A stretch of 64,000 nucleotides of DNA from Pseudomonas mendocina (GCA_037482215.1 CP148074.1:4650001-4714000); one strand, 5' to 3'. Positions 34,280 through 43,888 are shown, numbered from the stretch's first letter. Numbers and translations are program-made. The notes: a model not told the origin generated them from the sequence alone.

Positions 34280-35221
34280 TCAGGCCTCGCCGTTCAGCAT
34301 TTTTTCGGCCATGCGCTCAGCGGTGGCCATACCGGCGGAGGTCATGATGTCCAGGTTGCCGGCATACGCAGGTAGGTAGTGCGCCGCGCCTTCCACTTCA
34401 AGGAATACGGAGGTTTTCAGGCCGGAGAATTTGCCGTGGCCCGGGATGTTCAGCGGCGCGTCTTCTGGGATCACGTCGAACTGCACTTTCTGCTTCAGGC
34501 GGTAGCCCGGCACGTAGGCGTTGACGGCTTTTTCCATCTCTAGGATGGAGGCCTCAACAGCCGCTTGATCCGCTGCTTCGGACAGGACAAAAACGGTGTC
34601 ACGCATGATCAGCGGCGGTTCAGCCGGGTTCATGATGATGATCGCCTTGCCCTTCGCCGCGCCGCCGATCACTTCGATGGCTTTGCTGGTGGTTTCGGTG
34701 AACTCATCAATGTTGGCTCGGGTTCCCGGGCCAGCGGATTTGGAGGCGATGGAGGCAATGATCTCGGCGTAATGGACTTTAGCCACTCGGGAAACGGCTG
34801 CGACCATCGGAATAGTGGCCTGGCCACCGCAGGTGACCATGTTCACGTTGAGCTTGTCGACGTGTTCAGCACCGTTCACCACCGGTACGCAGTACGGGCC
34901 AATTGCCGCCGGAGTCAGGTCGATCAGGCGGATGCCCGGCTTGATCGAACGCAGGAACTCGTCGTTCTTAACGTGGGCAGACGCGCTGGTGGCATCGAAT
35001 ACGAAGTCGATGTCTTTAAACACATCCATCTTGGTCAGGCCGACCACGCCTTCGTGGGTGGTGGCAACGCCCAGGCGCGCAGCGCGAGCCAAGCCGTCGG
35101 AGTTAGGGTCGATGCCGACCATGGCGCCCATTTCCAGGTGCTTGCCATGACGCATGATCTTGATCATCAGGTCGGTGCCGATGTTGCCGGAACCGATGAT
35201 GGCGACTTTCAGTTTCTTCAT
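34280..35221 (-). CDS. mhpF: Acetaldehyde dehydrogenase (acylating)
   Basis: A 313-residue CoA-acylating dehydrogenase turning acetaldehyde, NAD and CoA into acetyl-CoA. N-terminal GSGNIGTDL is the NAD site, the catalytic Cys is in [12 protein letters not shown] near 132, and FDATSASAH is a family segment. It is the standard partner of the aldolase encoded 5 bases downstream. Second gene of the mhpDFE unit behind promoter P6. Confidence 0.94.
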   Translation of the reverse strand: MKKLKVAIIGSGNIGTDLMIKIMRHGKHLEMGAMVGIDPNSDGLARAARLGVATTHEGVVGLTKMDVFKDIDFVFDATSASAHVKNDEFLRSIKPGIRLIDLTPAAIGPYCVPVVNGAEHVDKLNVNMVTCGGQATIPMVAAVSRVAKVHYAEIIASIASKSAGPGTRANIDEFTETTSKAIEVIGGAAKGKAIIIMNPAEPPLIMRDTVFVLSEAADQAAVEASILEMEKAVNAYVPGYRLKQKVQFDVIPEDAPLNIPGHGKFSGLKTSVFLEVEGAAHYLPAYAGNLDIMTSAGMATAERMAEKMLNGEA

Positions 35222-35251
35222 GCTGATGCGCTCTTTACGTGGAGCTGCCGA

Positions 35252-36046
35252 TTACTCGGCCGAAAAATTCACTGCAACCTGGCCAACGCCTTCGATCACA
35301 GCCTCGAAACGATCACCTGCGCTGACGCCAACCATTGGCCCCAGTGCGCCGGTGAGAATGATGTCGCCCGCACGCAACGGATCACCCAAACGCGCCATGG
35401 TGCGCGCCAGCCAAACGGCGGCATTGAGCGGGTGGCCCAGGCACTCAGCACCGCTGCCACTGGAGGCGACTTCACCGTTGCGGGTCATGCTCATGGCGGC
35501 TTTGCGCAAGTCAGTACCAGCAAACGGCACAGCCGGGCCGCCGAGGACAAAGCAGCCGCTGGAAGCGTTGTCCGCCACGGTGTCGACAAACTTGATGTTC
35601 CAGCCCGCTATACGCGAGCCGACGATTTCCAGTGCAGGCACTACGTAGCCCGCCGCATCCATCACATCGGCAAAGGTGGTGTCAGCACGGGGCAGATCTT
35701 TGTTCAGGATCAGGGCGATTTCAGCTTCGATCTTCGGTTGCAGCACCGAAGTGAACGGCACGGTCTCGTTGTCGCCGTAGCACATATCAGCAAACAAGGT
35801 GCCGAAGTCCGGCTGATCTACACCTAACTGGGCTTGCACTTTGGGGTTGGTCAAGCCGATCTTACGGCCGACGATACGACGCCCAGCCGCTACGGCATGG
35901 GCCACGTTCAGACGCTGAATGGCATAGGCCGCTTCGCCAGACTCTTCACCAATCTGTTCGCGCAGCGGGGCAATGGCCACACCGCTCTGCTCGGCCTCAC
36001 GCAGCGCCGCTGCCAGTTGCTCCAGAGTTGCCTGGTTCACGCTCAT
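35252..36046 (-). CDS. mhpD: 2-oxopent-4-enoate (2-hydroxypenta-2,4-dienoate) hydratase
   Basis: A 264-residue hydratase of the MhpD/DmpE/XylJ family, adding water to 2-hydroxypenta-2,4-dienoate to give 4-hydroxy-2-oxovalerate. Visible: [23 protein letters not shown] near 55-75, [13 protein letters not shown] for metal binding, and LAWLARTM-type C-terminal helix with [12 protein letters not shown]. The frame opens at GTG 36049, but GAGG lies 7 bases before the ATG at 36046. First gene after promoter P6. Confidence 0.93.
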   Translation of the reverse strand: MSVNQATLEQLAAALREAEQSGVAIAPLREQIGEESGEAAYAIQRLNVAHAVAAGRRIVGRKIGLTNPKVQAQLGVDQPDFGTLFADMCYGDNETVPFTSVLQPKIEAEIALILNKDLPRADTTFADVMDAAGYVVPALEIVGSRIAGWNIKFVDTVADNASSGCFVLGGPAVPFAGTDLRKAAMSMTRNGEVASSGSGAECLGHPLNAAVWLARTMARLGDPLRAGDIILTGALGPMVGVSAGDRFEAVIEGVGQVAVNFSAE

Positions 36047-36112
36047 CACATCACCTCAAGGTTCACTGTGACAGGCCCGTGATTCAGGCCCGCACAATTT
36101 GCATTGAGGTCG

Positions 36113-36175
36113 ATGTTAGAAACTGCCCGGTAAACTCGGCGCTCCCATGAGCACCGGGTTTATCCCAGTAGTGCA
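36113..36175 (-). promoter_or_regulatory. XylS-type promoter P6, upstream of mhpDFE
   Basis: On the minus strand: distal TGCA-CTACTG-GGATA (36175-36161), 5-base gap, proximal GGTG-CTCATG-GGAGC (36155-36141), then 22 bases and TAACAT (36118-36113). The -10-like hexamer, its 22-base distance and the GGAGC proximal end are the same as in P2. The distal box ends 5 bases after the acyl-CoA synthetase stop. Confidence 0.68.
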
Positions 36176-36179
36176 GAAA

Positions 36180-37820
36180 TTACTGCGCCACCGCCAATTG
36201 CCGGGCCCGCTCACGCAGGACGAACTTCTGCACCTTGCCGGTACTGGTCTTGGGCAGCTCGCTGAAGACGATCTTGCCTGGCACCTTAAAGCGCGCCAGA
36301 CGCTGCTGGCAGAAGCTGATCAGCTCCTCAGACGTCAACTCCACACCCGGTTTGGCGGTGACAAAGGCACACGGCGTCTCGCCCCACTTCTCGCTCGGCA
36401 TGGCCACCACAGAGGCTTCCAGCACCTTGGGATGGCGATACAGAGCATCTTCCACCTCGATGGAAGAGATGTTTTCACCACCGGAGATGATGATGTCTTT
36501 GGAGCGGTCTTTGATTTCCACGTAACCGTCGGCATGCCACACCGCTAGGTCACCGGAATGGAACCAGCCACCCTCAAACGCTTCGGCACTGGCAGACGGG
36601 TTCTTCAGGTAGCCCTTCATCACCACGTTGCCGCGCATCATGATCTCACCGATGGTCTGGCCGTCTTGCGGCACAGGCTCCAGGGTTTCCGGGTGGGCCA
36701 CCATCAACTGATCCAGCAGCGGCCCGCGCACGCCCTGACGGGAGGTCAGACGGGCACGTTCTTCAGCAGGCTCGGCACGCCACTCTTCTTTCCACTCGCA
36801 GAACACGCTGGGGCCATAGGTTTCGGTGAGGCCATAACCGTGAGTGACAACAAACCCCTGCGCTTCCATGTTCTCCAGCACCGCAGCAGGTGGTGCCGCG
36901 CCTGCCGTCAGCACCTTCACCGGATGCTGTTTGAGTGCTTTCAGTTCATCCGCGGCGTTAGCCAGCATATTCAACACAATCGGTGCGGCGCAGAAGTGAT
37001 CGACCTTGTGTTCGGCGATCAGCGGATAAATCAGCTCAGCCCGCACATGACGCAGGGTCACACTGGTGCCGATAAATGCAGCCAACGCCCAAGGGAAGCA
37101 CCAACCATTGCAGTGGAACAGCGGCAGCGTCCACAGGTACACCGGGAAGCGGGTCATGTCCCAGCTCATGGCGTTGGACAGCGCATTCAGGTGCGCGCCA
37201 CGGTGGTGATAAACCACCCCTTTCGGGTTGCCGGTGGTGCCGGAGGTGTAGTTGAGACTGATGGCCTGCCACTCATCCTGCGGCATCGGCCAGGCGTAAT
37301 GCTCATCCCCTTCTGCCAGCAGCGCTTCGTACTCAATCTGGCCGATCAACTGGCCCTGCTCATACAGCGGATCATCAATGCCCACCACCAGCGGCGGTTG
37401 CGGCAGATGGCTGATCACCCGTTGGGCCAGTTCGCCGAACTCTTTATCCACCACCAGCACTTTGGCTTCACCGTGCTGGAGGATAAAGGCAATCGCCTCG
37501 GCATCCAGACGGGTGTTGATGGCGTTGAGCACCGCGCCGCACATCGGAACACCGAAATGCGCCTCGAACAGCGCAGGGCCGTTGGGAGCCAGATAGGCTA
37601 CGGTCTCGCCCTGGGCAATGCCCCGCTGGTGCAACGCAGAGGCCAGACGGATACAACGCGTATAGGTCTGCGCCCACGTTTGCCGCTGCGGGCCGTGGAT
37701 GATGGCAAGACGATCGGGATACACCGTGGCCGCCCGCTCAATAAAACTCAAGGGCGTCAGGGCCTGGAAGTTGGCAGCCTCGCGCGGCATGCCGTACTCG
37801 AAGGGGTTGATGCCGTTCAT
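36180..37820 (-). CDS. Acyl-CoA synthetase (AMP-forming)
   Basis: A 546-residue ANL-family ligase activating a carboxylic acid to its CoA thioester through an acyl-adenylate. P-loop YTSGTTGNPKGVV at about 180-192, HGYGLTETYGPS (A5), HSGDLAVWHADGYVEIKDR (A7-A8) and catalytic Lys in STGKVQKF (A10). The N-terminal and central parts resemble medium-chain or methylthiopropionate-type ligases. GGAG precedes the ATG. Between mhpC and mhpD it may activate an aromatic side-chain acid, or recycle succinate-like or other acids from the pathway; its substrate cannot be read. Confidence 0.88.
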   Translation of the reverse strand: MNGINPFEYGMPREAANFQALTPLSFIERAATVYPDRLAIIHGPQRQTWAQTYTRCIRLASALHQRGIAQGETVAYLAPNGPALFEAHFGVPMCGAVLNAINTRLDAEAIAFILQHGEAKVLVVDKEFGELAQRVISHLPQPPLVVGIDDPLYEQGQLIGQIEYEALLAEGDEHYAWPMPQDEWQAISLNYTSGTTGNPKGVVYHHRGAHLNALSNAMSWDMTRFPVYLWTLPLFHCNGWCFPWALAAFIGTSVTLRHVRAELIYPLIAEHKVDHFCAAPIVLNMLANAADELKALKQHPVKVLTAGAAPPAAVLENMEAQGFVVTHGYGLTETYGPSVFCEWKEEWRAEPAEERARLTSRQGVRGPLLDQLMVAHPETLEPVPQDGQTIGEIMMRGNVVMKGYLKNPSASAEAFEGGWFHSGDLAVWHADGYVEIKDRSKDIIISGGENISSIEVEDALYRHPKVLEASVVAMPSEKWGETPCAFVTAKPGVELTSEELISFCQQRLARFKVPGKIVFSELPKTSTGKVQKFVLRERARQLAVAQ

Positions 37821-37926
37821 TTTTATTCTCCGGCTTTTTTCAGGTTGTAATGAGTCTGGGCAGCAGACCCTTTGGACACCTCCGAATCTACCAACGACCC
37901 GGAGATGTCCCGATACTTCTTAAGTC

Positions 37927-38784
37927 TTAGTTCTGCAGGAAATCCACCACCAAACGGTTGAAACGCTCTGCGTGTTCCCACTGCGCCCAGTGGCCGCATT
38001 GGTTGAACACATGCAGTTCGGAGTTGAGGATGCCGGCGTTCAGGCGGTAGCCCACATCCACAGGAACAAAGCGGTCATTGCGGCCCCAAATGATCAGCGT
38101 GTGTGCTTTGATCTGCGGCAAACGTGGGCCGAAATCCGGGTATTGCGTCGGGAACATCTGGGCGCTCTTGACGAAGTTGGCGTTGTGATCCGGGTTGGCG
38201 GTCATGTTGGCCAAGCGCGCCTTCATCAGGTCTTCGGTGAGGTCGCTGGTGTCGTAAACGAACACCTGCATCATGCGGTTGAGGTTTTCCAGCGTCGGCT
38301 CACGGTACAGCTCACCGATACGTTTGATGCCTTCAGTCGGCATCGGCACAAAGGCGCTGATACCGCCGGTGCCACCGCCCATCAGGATCAGCTTATCGAC
38401 GTTCTGTGGATAAGTGAGGGTAAAGGCCACCGCGCTGTGAGCACCCATGGAGTTGCCGATTGGGGTGATCTTGTCGATGTTCAGTTGGTCAATCACCGCC
38501 TTGACCACGCGGGCGTTGAAGTCAGAGCGCGACTCGGCACAGACAAACGCATCACTCTTGCCCCAGCCGGGGAAATTGATCAGCAGCACGCGGTAACCGG
38601 CATCCACCACCGCATCAATATTGCGGTTGAAGTTGGCCCAGCCGGTAGCTCCCGGCCCAGAGCCGTGAAGCATGACCACAACCTTGTCGCCATCGCCGAT
38701 GTCGTTGTAATGCACCTTAAGCGAGCGGCCATTGTCTTCGATCTGCACAAAACGGCTGCTGTCTTCTTCGCTGAAGCGGGTCAT
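37927..38784 (-). CDS. mhpC: 2-hydroxy-6-oxonona-2,4-dienedioate hydrolase
   Basis: A 285-residue alpha/beta hydrolase very like E. coli MhpC, splitting the meta-cleavage product of 2,3-dihydroxyphenylpropionate into 2-hydroxypentadienoate and succinate. Visible: [13 protein letters not shown], nucleophile Ser in [11 protein letters not shown] near 114, Asp in [10 protein letters not shown], His in [13 protein letters not shown]. The frame can open at GTG 38790, but GAGG spacing favours ATG 38784. It follows mhpB by about 10 bases, as in other mhp operons. Confidence 0.92.
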   Translation of the reverse strand: MTRFSEEDSSRFVQIEDNGRSLKVHYNDIGDGDKVVVMLHGSGPGATGWANFNRNIDAVVDAGYRVLLINFPGWGKSDAFVCAESRSDFNARVVKAVIDQLNIDKITPIGNSMGAHSAVAFTLTYPQNVDKLILMGGGTGGISAFVPMPTEGIKRIGELYREPTLENLNRMMQVFVYDTSDLTEDLMKARLANMTANPDHNANFVKSAQMFPTQYPDFGPRLPQIKAHTLIIWGRNDRFVPVDVGYRLNAGILNSELHVFNQCGHWAQWEHAERFNRLVVDFLQN

Positions 38785-38793
38785 GGTCACCTC

Positions 38794-39735
38794 TCAAACA
38801 AGGCGCGCGCTGAGCGAGCCAAAACCGGCAATCCATTCAGGCACTGGCCGGTAATAACGGTCATGGGTCTGGTATGGGCCGTAACTCGACAGAGCAGCAA
38901 ACGCGGCCACCCAGGTTTTGATTTCGTGGCTGGACTTACCGGCTAACACCGACAACTCGGCATTGCTCATGCTGTCCAGCTCGCTGAGCTGTCCCTGCTC
39001 AAGCAGGGAAAGGAAGCGCTGATCCCACTCTGGGTTGAGTGGGTACAGCGACTCCGGTTCTTTCACGAATCGCTGCGCAGCGAGGATCACCCGCTGAGTG
39101 CGTGCTTCGCGTTCGTCGGCCGGCAAATGCCGACCACTGCCTTTGAGCCTGTCTGCCATGAGGCCTTCGACGTTGGCCAGTTCAGGTACCGGAGGCTGGT
39201 GCGATAAACCTCCGGAGCCTATCAACAGGACCCTCTTATCCAGCGAGCTGGCCCAGCGGCCAATGGCCTCGCCCAGCAGACGGGCACGTTGAAAACTCGG
39301 CAGCGGGGTTGCCACCGAGTTGATGAAGACCGGGATCACCGGCACTTCACGTAAGCCACCCAGCAAAAACTCCAGTGGCTGAGCAGCGCCATGATCCAGT
39401 TGCATACGGTAGGACACGGCACTGTCTATGCCCGCAGCCAGCACAGCATCAGCACAGGCTTCAGCCAGGCTCTGCGGCACATCCAAAGCCCCGGCCAGGG
39501 TGCCGAAGTCACCAATGGCATGGGCCTGCATTCCAATACAAAACGACGGCATCACATCGTAGAAGAAGCCGTTGTAATGGTCAGGGCTGAACAAGATGAC
39601 CAGCTCAGGATCAAACTCGGCGATACGCTGGCGGGCGGCGCTGATTACGCCGTCCACTTCGTCGAGGACGGCTTGGGCAGGGTCCACATGCCCCATCAGC
39701 GGGGTATGGGAAAGGCAATGCAGATAGACACTCAT
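38794..39735 (-). CDS. mhpB: 2,3-dihydroxyphenylpropionate 1,2-dioxygenase
   Basis: A 313-residue LigB-fold extradiol dioxygenase matching E. coli MhpB almost motif for motif: [52 protein letters not shown] (catalytic His), [15 protein letters not shown] (second His) and [10 protein letters not shown]. It opens the ring of 2,3-dihydroxyphenylpropionate with Fe(II). The frame extends to 39768, but the family starts at MSVYLHC, so ATG 39735 is used. It heads the operon behind promoter P5. DHPP is also the last aromatic intermediate of the 8-hydroxycoumarin route for quinoline. Confidence 0.95.
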   Translation of the reverse strand: MSVYLHCLSHTPLMGHVDPAQAVLDEVDGVISAARQRIAEFDPELVILFSPDHYNGFFYDVMPSFCIGMQAHAIGDFGTLAGALDVPQSLAEACADAVLAAGIDSAVSYRMQLDHGAAQPLEFLLGGLREVPVIPVFINSVATPLPSFQRARLLGEAIGRWASSLDKRVLLIGSGGLSHQPPVPELANVEGLMADRLKGSGRHLPADEREARTQRVILAAQRFVKEPESLYPLNPEWDQRFLSLLEQGQLSELDSMSNAELSVLAGKSSHEIKTWVAAFAALSSYGPYQTHDRYYRPVPEWIAGFGSLSARLV

Positions 39736-39806
39736 CTTGATTCCACACTCGGGTTGCACAGCCCCCACAGGCAGTGCAACCAGGTTCCTATGATTGATCT
39801 GTACCG

Positions 39807-39868
39807 AGCATAGGTAGGTGGCCTGCTACCAACACTCCCGTGACGGCGCGGCCTATCCATTGAGTGCA
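39807..39868 (-). promoter_or_regulatory. XylS-type promoter P5, upstream of mhpB-mhpC-acyl-CoA synthetase
   Basis: On the minus strand: distal TGCA-CTCAAT-GGATA (39868-39854), 5-base gap, proximal CGCC-GTCACG-GGAGT (39848-39834), then 21 bases and TATGCT (39812-39807), a good -10. It lies between the terminator of the siderophore receptor gene and mhpB. Confidence 0.7.
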
Positions 39869-39893
39869 GGTTTTCTCGCGCACAGACACGCAA

Positions 39894-39915
39894 ACGCCGG
39901 GACAAAGCCCGGCGT
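39894..39915 (-). terminator. Terminator-like hairpin after the siderophore receptor gene
   Basis: ACGCCGGG (39894-39901) and CCCGGCGT (39908-39915) form a perfect 8-bp stem with a 6-base loop. On the minus strand TTTG follows. It sits 33 bases past the receptor stop and separates it from promoter P5. Confidence 0.6.
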
Positions 39916-39947
39916 CTGGCTACAGCGGTTATTTCTGCAACGCCTGA

Positions 39948-42215
39948 TCAATACTCCACGGCATAACTCAGGGCAAAGGTGCGGCCCTGCGCCGAGACGC
40001 TGGAGATTTTGCCGTAGGTGGCCTCAGCCTGTTGGCCGTAAACAGTCTTGTAGTCGCGGTCGGCCAGGTTGTAGATGCCGAAGCCAACCTTGCCGCCAGC
40101 CAGCGGCGCATGGGCGATCAGGTCGAAGGTGGTGTAGCCCCGAATCTTCGCCGCCGGTGTGGCACGGATGGTCGGGCTGACCGCCGCGTCCTGTGCGTCG
40201 TCATAGGCGCGGTCGGTGCCGCCCACGGTCAATGCTTGCAGGCGCAAGCCGTAGTCATCGTAGAAGGTCCAGTCGCTGTACAGCGTGGCTTTCAGCGGTG
40301 ATACACGGAAGGCATTCAGCTCACGCCAGTCGCCCGCCGCATCCTTGTATTCACCGCGGGTGTAAGCCAGGGTGCCGCCCACATTCCAGATTTCAGTCAG
40401 CGGGTAGTTAAGGTTGGCTTCCACCCCCCAGATACGCTCGTCGGTATCGGCTACCGACACGCTGTAATCGCGGTTGAACTGCACCACTTTGTCTGAGGTG
40501 TTGTAGAAGGCGGTAACGCCTGCTGTCAGGCCAGAACGCGCCTGCAAGCGCCAGCCCAACTCGTAGTTATTAATCTTGATCGGGTCGATGTTGCTGCTGT
40601 CGATCACAAAGCCTGCCGAGACATCACGCAGCATGCGTTGGGTATCCGGCAGGCTGAAGCCCTGACTGAAATTGGCGAACAGTTGCTGATCATCGTTGAG
40701 CTGGTACAGCGCGCCGACATTGAACAAGGTTTCGCTGTGTTTCACATCGCCACCGCGCAACTGCTTGGCCTGATACCCCGGCGCCAGGTCAGCGGTGATC
40801 GCCTCGGAGTATGGCGTGGAGTCGGACACGTCATTCTTGATGATCTGCCTGCGCAAACCGGCTTGCAGGCTCAGACGCTCAGTGAGCTGGTAATCCGACT
40901 GGAGGAAGAAACCGGTGTTGGTCACTTCGACATCCGGGCCCATGGCGTAACGCTTACCGGCCTGATAGTCGAGGCCGTTGCTGGCGATAAAGGTGTTCAC
41001 GTCGTAAGTCTGGCCGGTCTGGCTGTCTTTCTCGCGCTCGTAGTCCACACCGTAGGTCAGGGTCAGCTCACGCTCGGCCACGCTGAAGCCTTTTTGCAGC
41101 GCCGTGCGTACGCCCCATACGTCGATATCGGTATTGGACTGCATCGCCACATAGGTGAAGCCGCGAGGCAGTGCCGGGTGTGCAAGGCCGGAAACACTGG
41201 GGAACCAGCGGCCCTTTTCCTTGCGGTAATAGGCCTCGGCGGTCAGCTGCTGGCCGCCGAGCACATCCAGATTCTGGTACTGGGTATTGAAGCCGTAGTG
41301 CTCGGTGCGTGGCTGGTCATCCAGCTTCAGGCCATCCACCCCTTTCATGCTCGGCTCGTAGCTGGGGTCAAACAGCACCGCCAGACCGGGGCCGTAATCC
41401 GGGCCGTAATCGCTGTCCTGCTTGTCTTTGTAGTAGCGCACACCAGCACTGAGTTTCTGATTGTCGTCCAGTTGCCAGCTGAGGCGCCCGTTGAAGTCGA
41501 CGGTCTGGGTGTCCTGACGGTCGGTCTGAGCGATTTCAGGACCTACGCGATCACCATGGGCATCCTGAATTTCACCTTGCTTCACATAGCTGAGCCCGGC
41601 AAAGCCGCTGAAGTCTCCTTCGCTAAATGCAATGGTCTGGGTGGCGTTGTAGGCCATGCTGTCCTGCGAAGCACGGTCGGCAAACTTCATCCCGACCTCG
41701 CTGCTGAAGGCCAACGGCGTGCCGTCTGATTGGCGAGTAATGATGTTGATGATGCCGCCCGTAGCCCCTGCACCGAACACGCTGCTGGCACCGGAGACCA
41801 CCTCAATACGCTCAATCATCGCCGGGGTGATGCTGTTGAGCTGGCGCGAGCCGTCGCGGGAGCCGGTCATCGGTACGCCATCAATCATCACCTGCACGGT
41901 ACGGCCACGCATGGTCATACCGTAGTTGCTGGTGGTCCCGGAGCCAGGCGTCAGGGATGGCACCAGTTGCCCGAGTACATCCGCCGTGCTGCGCCCCGGC
42001 GCGCTCTGCTTGGCGATGTCTTCTCGCTCGATGGTGTAAACCGTACCGGCGATTTCCGCCACGCTTTTGCCCACACGGCTGGCGGTAATCACCGCCGGTG
42101 CCAATGCCTGCGCCTGGCTGCTGCCTTGGGCTGAGTCACCTGTCTGTGCCACGGCCTGGGCGCTGATCGCCAGGCTGAGCAGAGATACCTGAAATGATGT
42201 TGCTAGAAGACGCAT
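39948..42215 (-). CDS. TonB-dependent siderophore receptor, IutA/RhtA-like (aerobactin/rhizobactin type)
   Basis: A 755-residue TonB-dependent receptor. Signal peptide to about AQAVA-QTG, TonB-box-like APAVITASR, plug domain with NYGMTMRGRTVQVMIDGVP and SRQLNSITPAMIERIEVVSG, then a 22-strand-type barrel ending in Tyr (FALSYAVEY). The plug reads like IutA, the aerobactin receptor, and the neighbouring permease is RhtX-like, so a citrate-hydroxamate xenosiderophore is likely. AAGGGGA is 7 bases before ATG 42215; the in-frame extension upstream overlaps the permease gene. Iron control is suggested by a Fur-box-like site upstream of the locus. Confidence 0.88.
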   Translation of the reverse strand: MRLLATSFQVSLLSLAISAQAVAQTGDSAQGSSQAQALAPAVITASRVGKSVAEIAGTVYTIEREDIAKQSAPGRSTADVLGQLVPSLTPGSGTTSNYGMTMRGRTVQVMIDGVPMTGSRDGSRQLNSITPAMIERIEVVSGASSVFGAGATGGIINIITRQSDGTPLAFSSEVGMKFADRASQDSMAYNATQTIAFSEGDFSGFAGLSYVKQGEIQDAHGDRVGPEIAQTDRQDTQTVDFNGRLSWQLDDNQKLSAGVRYYKDKQDSDYGPDYGPGLAVLFDPSYEPSMKGVDGLKLDDQPRTEHYGFNTQYQNLDVLGGQQLTAEAYYRKEKGRWFPSVSGLAHPALPRGFTYVAMQSNTDIDVWGVRTALQKGFSVAERELTLTYGVDYEREKDSQTGQTYDVNTFIASNGLDYQAGKRYAMGPDVEVTNTGFFLQSDYQLTERLSLQAGLRRQIIKNDVSDSTPYSEAITADLAPGYQAKQLRGGDVKHSETLFNVGALYQLNDDQQLFANFSQGFSLPDTQRMLRDVSAGFVIDSSNIDPIKINNYELGWRLQARSGLTAGVTAFYNTSDKVVQFNRDYSVSVADTDERIWGVEANLNYPLTEIWNVGGTLAYTRGEYKDAAGDWRELNAFRVSPLKATLYSDWTFYDDYGLRLQALTVGGTDRAYDDAQDAAVSPTIRATPAAKIRGYTTFDLIAHAPLAGGKVGFGIYNLADRDYKTVYGQQAEATYGKISSVSAQGRTFALSYAVEY

Positions 42216-42279
42216 GACGTTCCCCTTCGGAGCACCGCTGAACACGCACTGCGTTTCAGGGAGACTCCTTGTTTGCGAG

Positions 42280-43518
42280 TTAAGAGTTGGCAAATCCGGC
42301 AGTAATTTTTTTCATAACACGCTGGCTGAGCAGCACGCTGAGCACCGACAACCCACCCAGCAGCAGGTAATACGCGGCATAGCCCAAACGTTCAGCCAAA
42401 AGCCCGGAAACCGCGCCGCCGAGGAAGTACACCAGCAGCTCCAGGCACACCAGAACGGTGAAATCGGTACCCGCCTGCTGACGCGAGCACAGGCGCATCA
42501 GCAAGGCATAAAGACTGGTCATGGCGATGTAACGGATCGCCAGCATCAGCAACACAATCGCCCCCAGCCACAGTGATGAGCCCTGAGCCACGCCGCCATA
42601 CAGCAGCACGCCGAGTAGCAGATAAAGCACCGTACGCCCCCAGCCGATCTGGATCAGCAGCGACTCAGCCTTGCGGGTTTTCAGAGCCCGCGCCGCCGCC
42701 ACCGCAGCCAGCAGGCCAACCGACGCACCCACCACTGACATCAGCAGGCCGATCTCGGTCAGGCTCCACTTCTGGTCGATCATCAGCGGCGTCAGCATGG
42801 CCATGGCCGGGGCTTCGATCAGGCGATACACCACAATCAGCAGAAACGCCCAGAGCATTTCCTTGCGCTTAAAGGTGTTGATAAAACTCGGGCGGGGGCT
42901 TTTCTCTGCGCCCGTTACCGGCGTACGGTCATTAATCCGCGCCACCGCCAGCATCGGCAATGCCGTCAGCGCAGCCAGCACCAGCAGCGCCACTTGCCAG
43001 CCCGATGTCTGGTACAGCCACAACACACCGGCTCCACCGACCATGCTGCCCAGCGCCACACCCATGCTCTGCGCCATACTGCCCAGGCGATAATCAGCAG
43101 TGGGCAGGGACTCTACGGTGTAGCCGTCAATGGCGATGTCCTGCGTGGCCGCAAAGGTAGATATCCACAGGCTCACCAGAATGAACACCCACAGGCCGTA
43201 ATCGAAGGCCGTCACCGCCAGCGCTAGCACACCCAGCACCAGCGCCAGTTGCGTGCCCCACAACCAGGTTTTACGCCGCCCCCAGGCTCGCACGTAATAG
43301 CGGTCAATCAGCGGTGCCCAGAGAAACTTGAACGCCCACGGGATGTAGAGCAGCGAAAGCATGCCGATCCAACGCAAATCCACCGCCTGACTGCGCAAAA
43401 TGGCGGGCAGCGCCACGGTGAAGAAATACAGGGGCAAGGCGTGGGCCAGGTACAACACCACGACCACGGACAGGCCCATGCCGGTTACGGCGGTCAACTC
43501 AGCACTGCGTTTCATCAT
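42280..43518 (-). CDS. RhtX/FptX-family MFS siderophore permease
   Basis: A 412-residue inner-membrane transporter with about 12 helices of the MFS/AmpG-like type. Marks: PWAFKFLWAPLIDRY near 60-75, AATQDIAIDGYTVE near 130-145 and RKTW after helix 2, as in AmpG, RhtX and FptX. RhtX and FptX take up rhizobactin and pyochelin without an ABC permease. It overlaps the small upstream gene by 20 bases and is followed by the receptor, so the operon is small protein - permease - receptor. Siderophore identity is inferred from the receptor. Confidence 0.85.
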   Translation of the reverse strand: MMKRSAELTAVTGMGLSVVVVLYLAHALPLYFFTVALPAILRSQAVDLRWIGMLSLLYIPWAFKFLWAPLIDRYYVRAWGRRKTWLWGTQLALVLGVLALAVTAFDYGLWVFILVSLWISTFAATQDIAIDGYTVESLPTADYRLGSMAQSMGVALGSMVGGAGVLWLYQTSGWQVALLVLAALTALPMLAVARINDRTPVTGAEKSPRPSFINTFKRKEMLWAFLLIVVYRLIEAPAMAMLTPLMIDQKWSLTEIGLLMSVVGASVGLLAAVAAARALKTRKAESLLIQIGWGRTVLYLLLGVLLYGGVAQGSSLWLGAIVLLMLAIRYIAMTSLYALLMRLCSRQQAGTDFTVLVCLELLVYFLGGAVSGLLAERLGYAAYYLLLGGLSVLSVLLSQRVMKKITAGFANS

Positions 43519-43888
43519 TCACCATGCGTTGAGCGATCCACTGGTAGCCCTGGGTTTTGTCTTGAGTAACAAAATAGGGAACGCCCCAAGCCGCATGCAG
43601 GGCTGGCGTATCCAACCGAGCCTGCTCGGCAGCATCACGGGCGACGCGCACAATGCCCCGGCAATGGTTACGAAAAGCCGGTTTGTACTGCTTGTACCAG
43701 AGCGCCTGAATGGCCCGGTAATCCTCGTCAAACTCAGTTCCGGCCAGGGTGCAGGACACAAAATAAAAAGGCTGCTCAGCCTTCAGCAGGGTCTCGATAC
43801 CCTCCAGCCAGTCACGGATTTCCCCGGCACTGACCAGCCCCTGAAATACCGCATCAACCACCGCCGTCTGGCGTAGCAAAAAACCCAT
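43499..43888 (-). CDS. Small protein of unknown function, first gene of the siderophore operon
   Basis: A 129-residue soluble protein that I do not recognise. It has FYFVSCTLAGTEFDEDYRA, a conserved-looking NHCRGIVRVARDAAEQ, and GVPYFVTQDKTQGYQWIAQR. No signal peptide or membrane helix is evident. GTG at 43900 and ATG at 43888 are possible starts; the ATG is used. Its position before an RhtX-like permease and IutA-like receptor suggests a role in siderophore handling or its control. Confidence 0.65.
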   Translation of the reverse strand: MGFLLRQTAVVDAVFQGLVSAGEIRDWLEGIETLLKAEQPFYFVSCTLAGTEFDEDYRAIQALWYKQYKPAFRNHCRGIVRVARDAAEQARLDTPALHAAWGVPYFVTQDKTQGYQWIAQRMVNDETQC

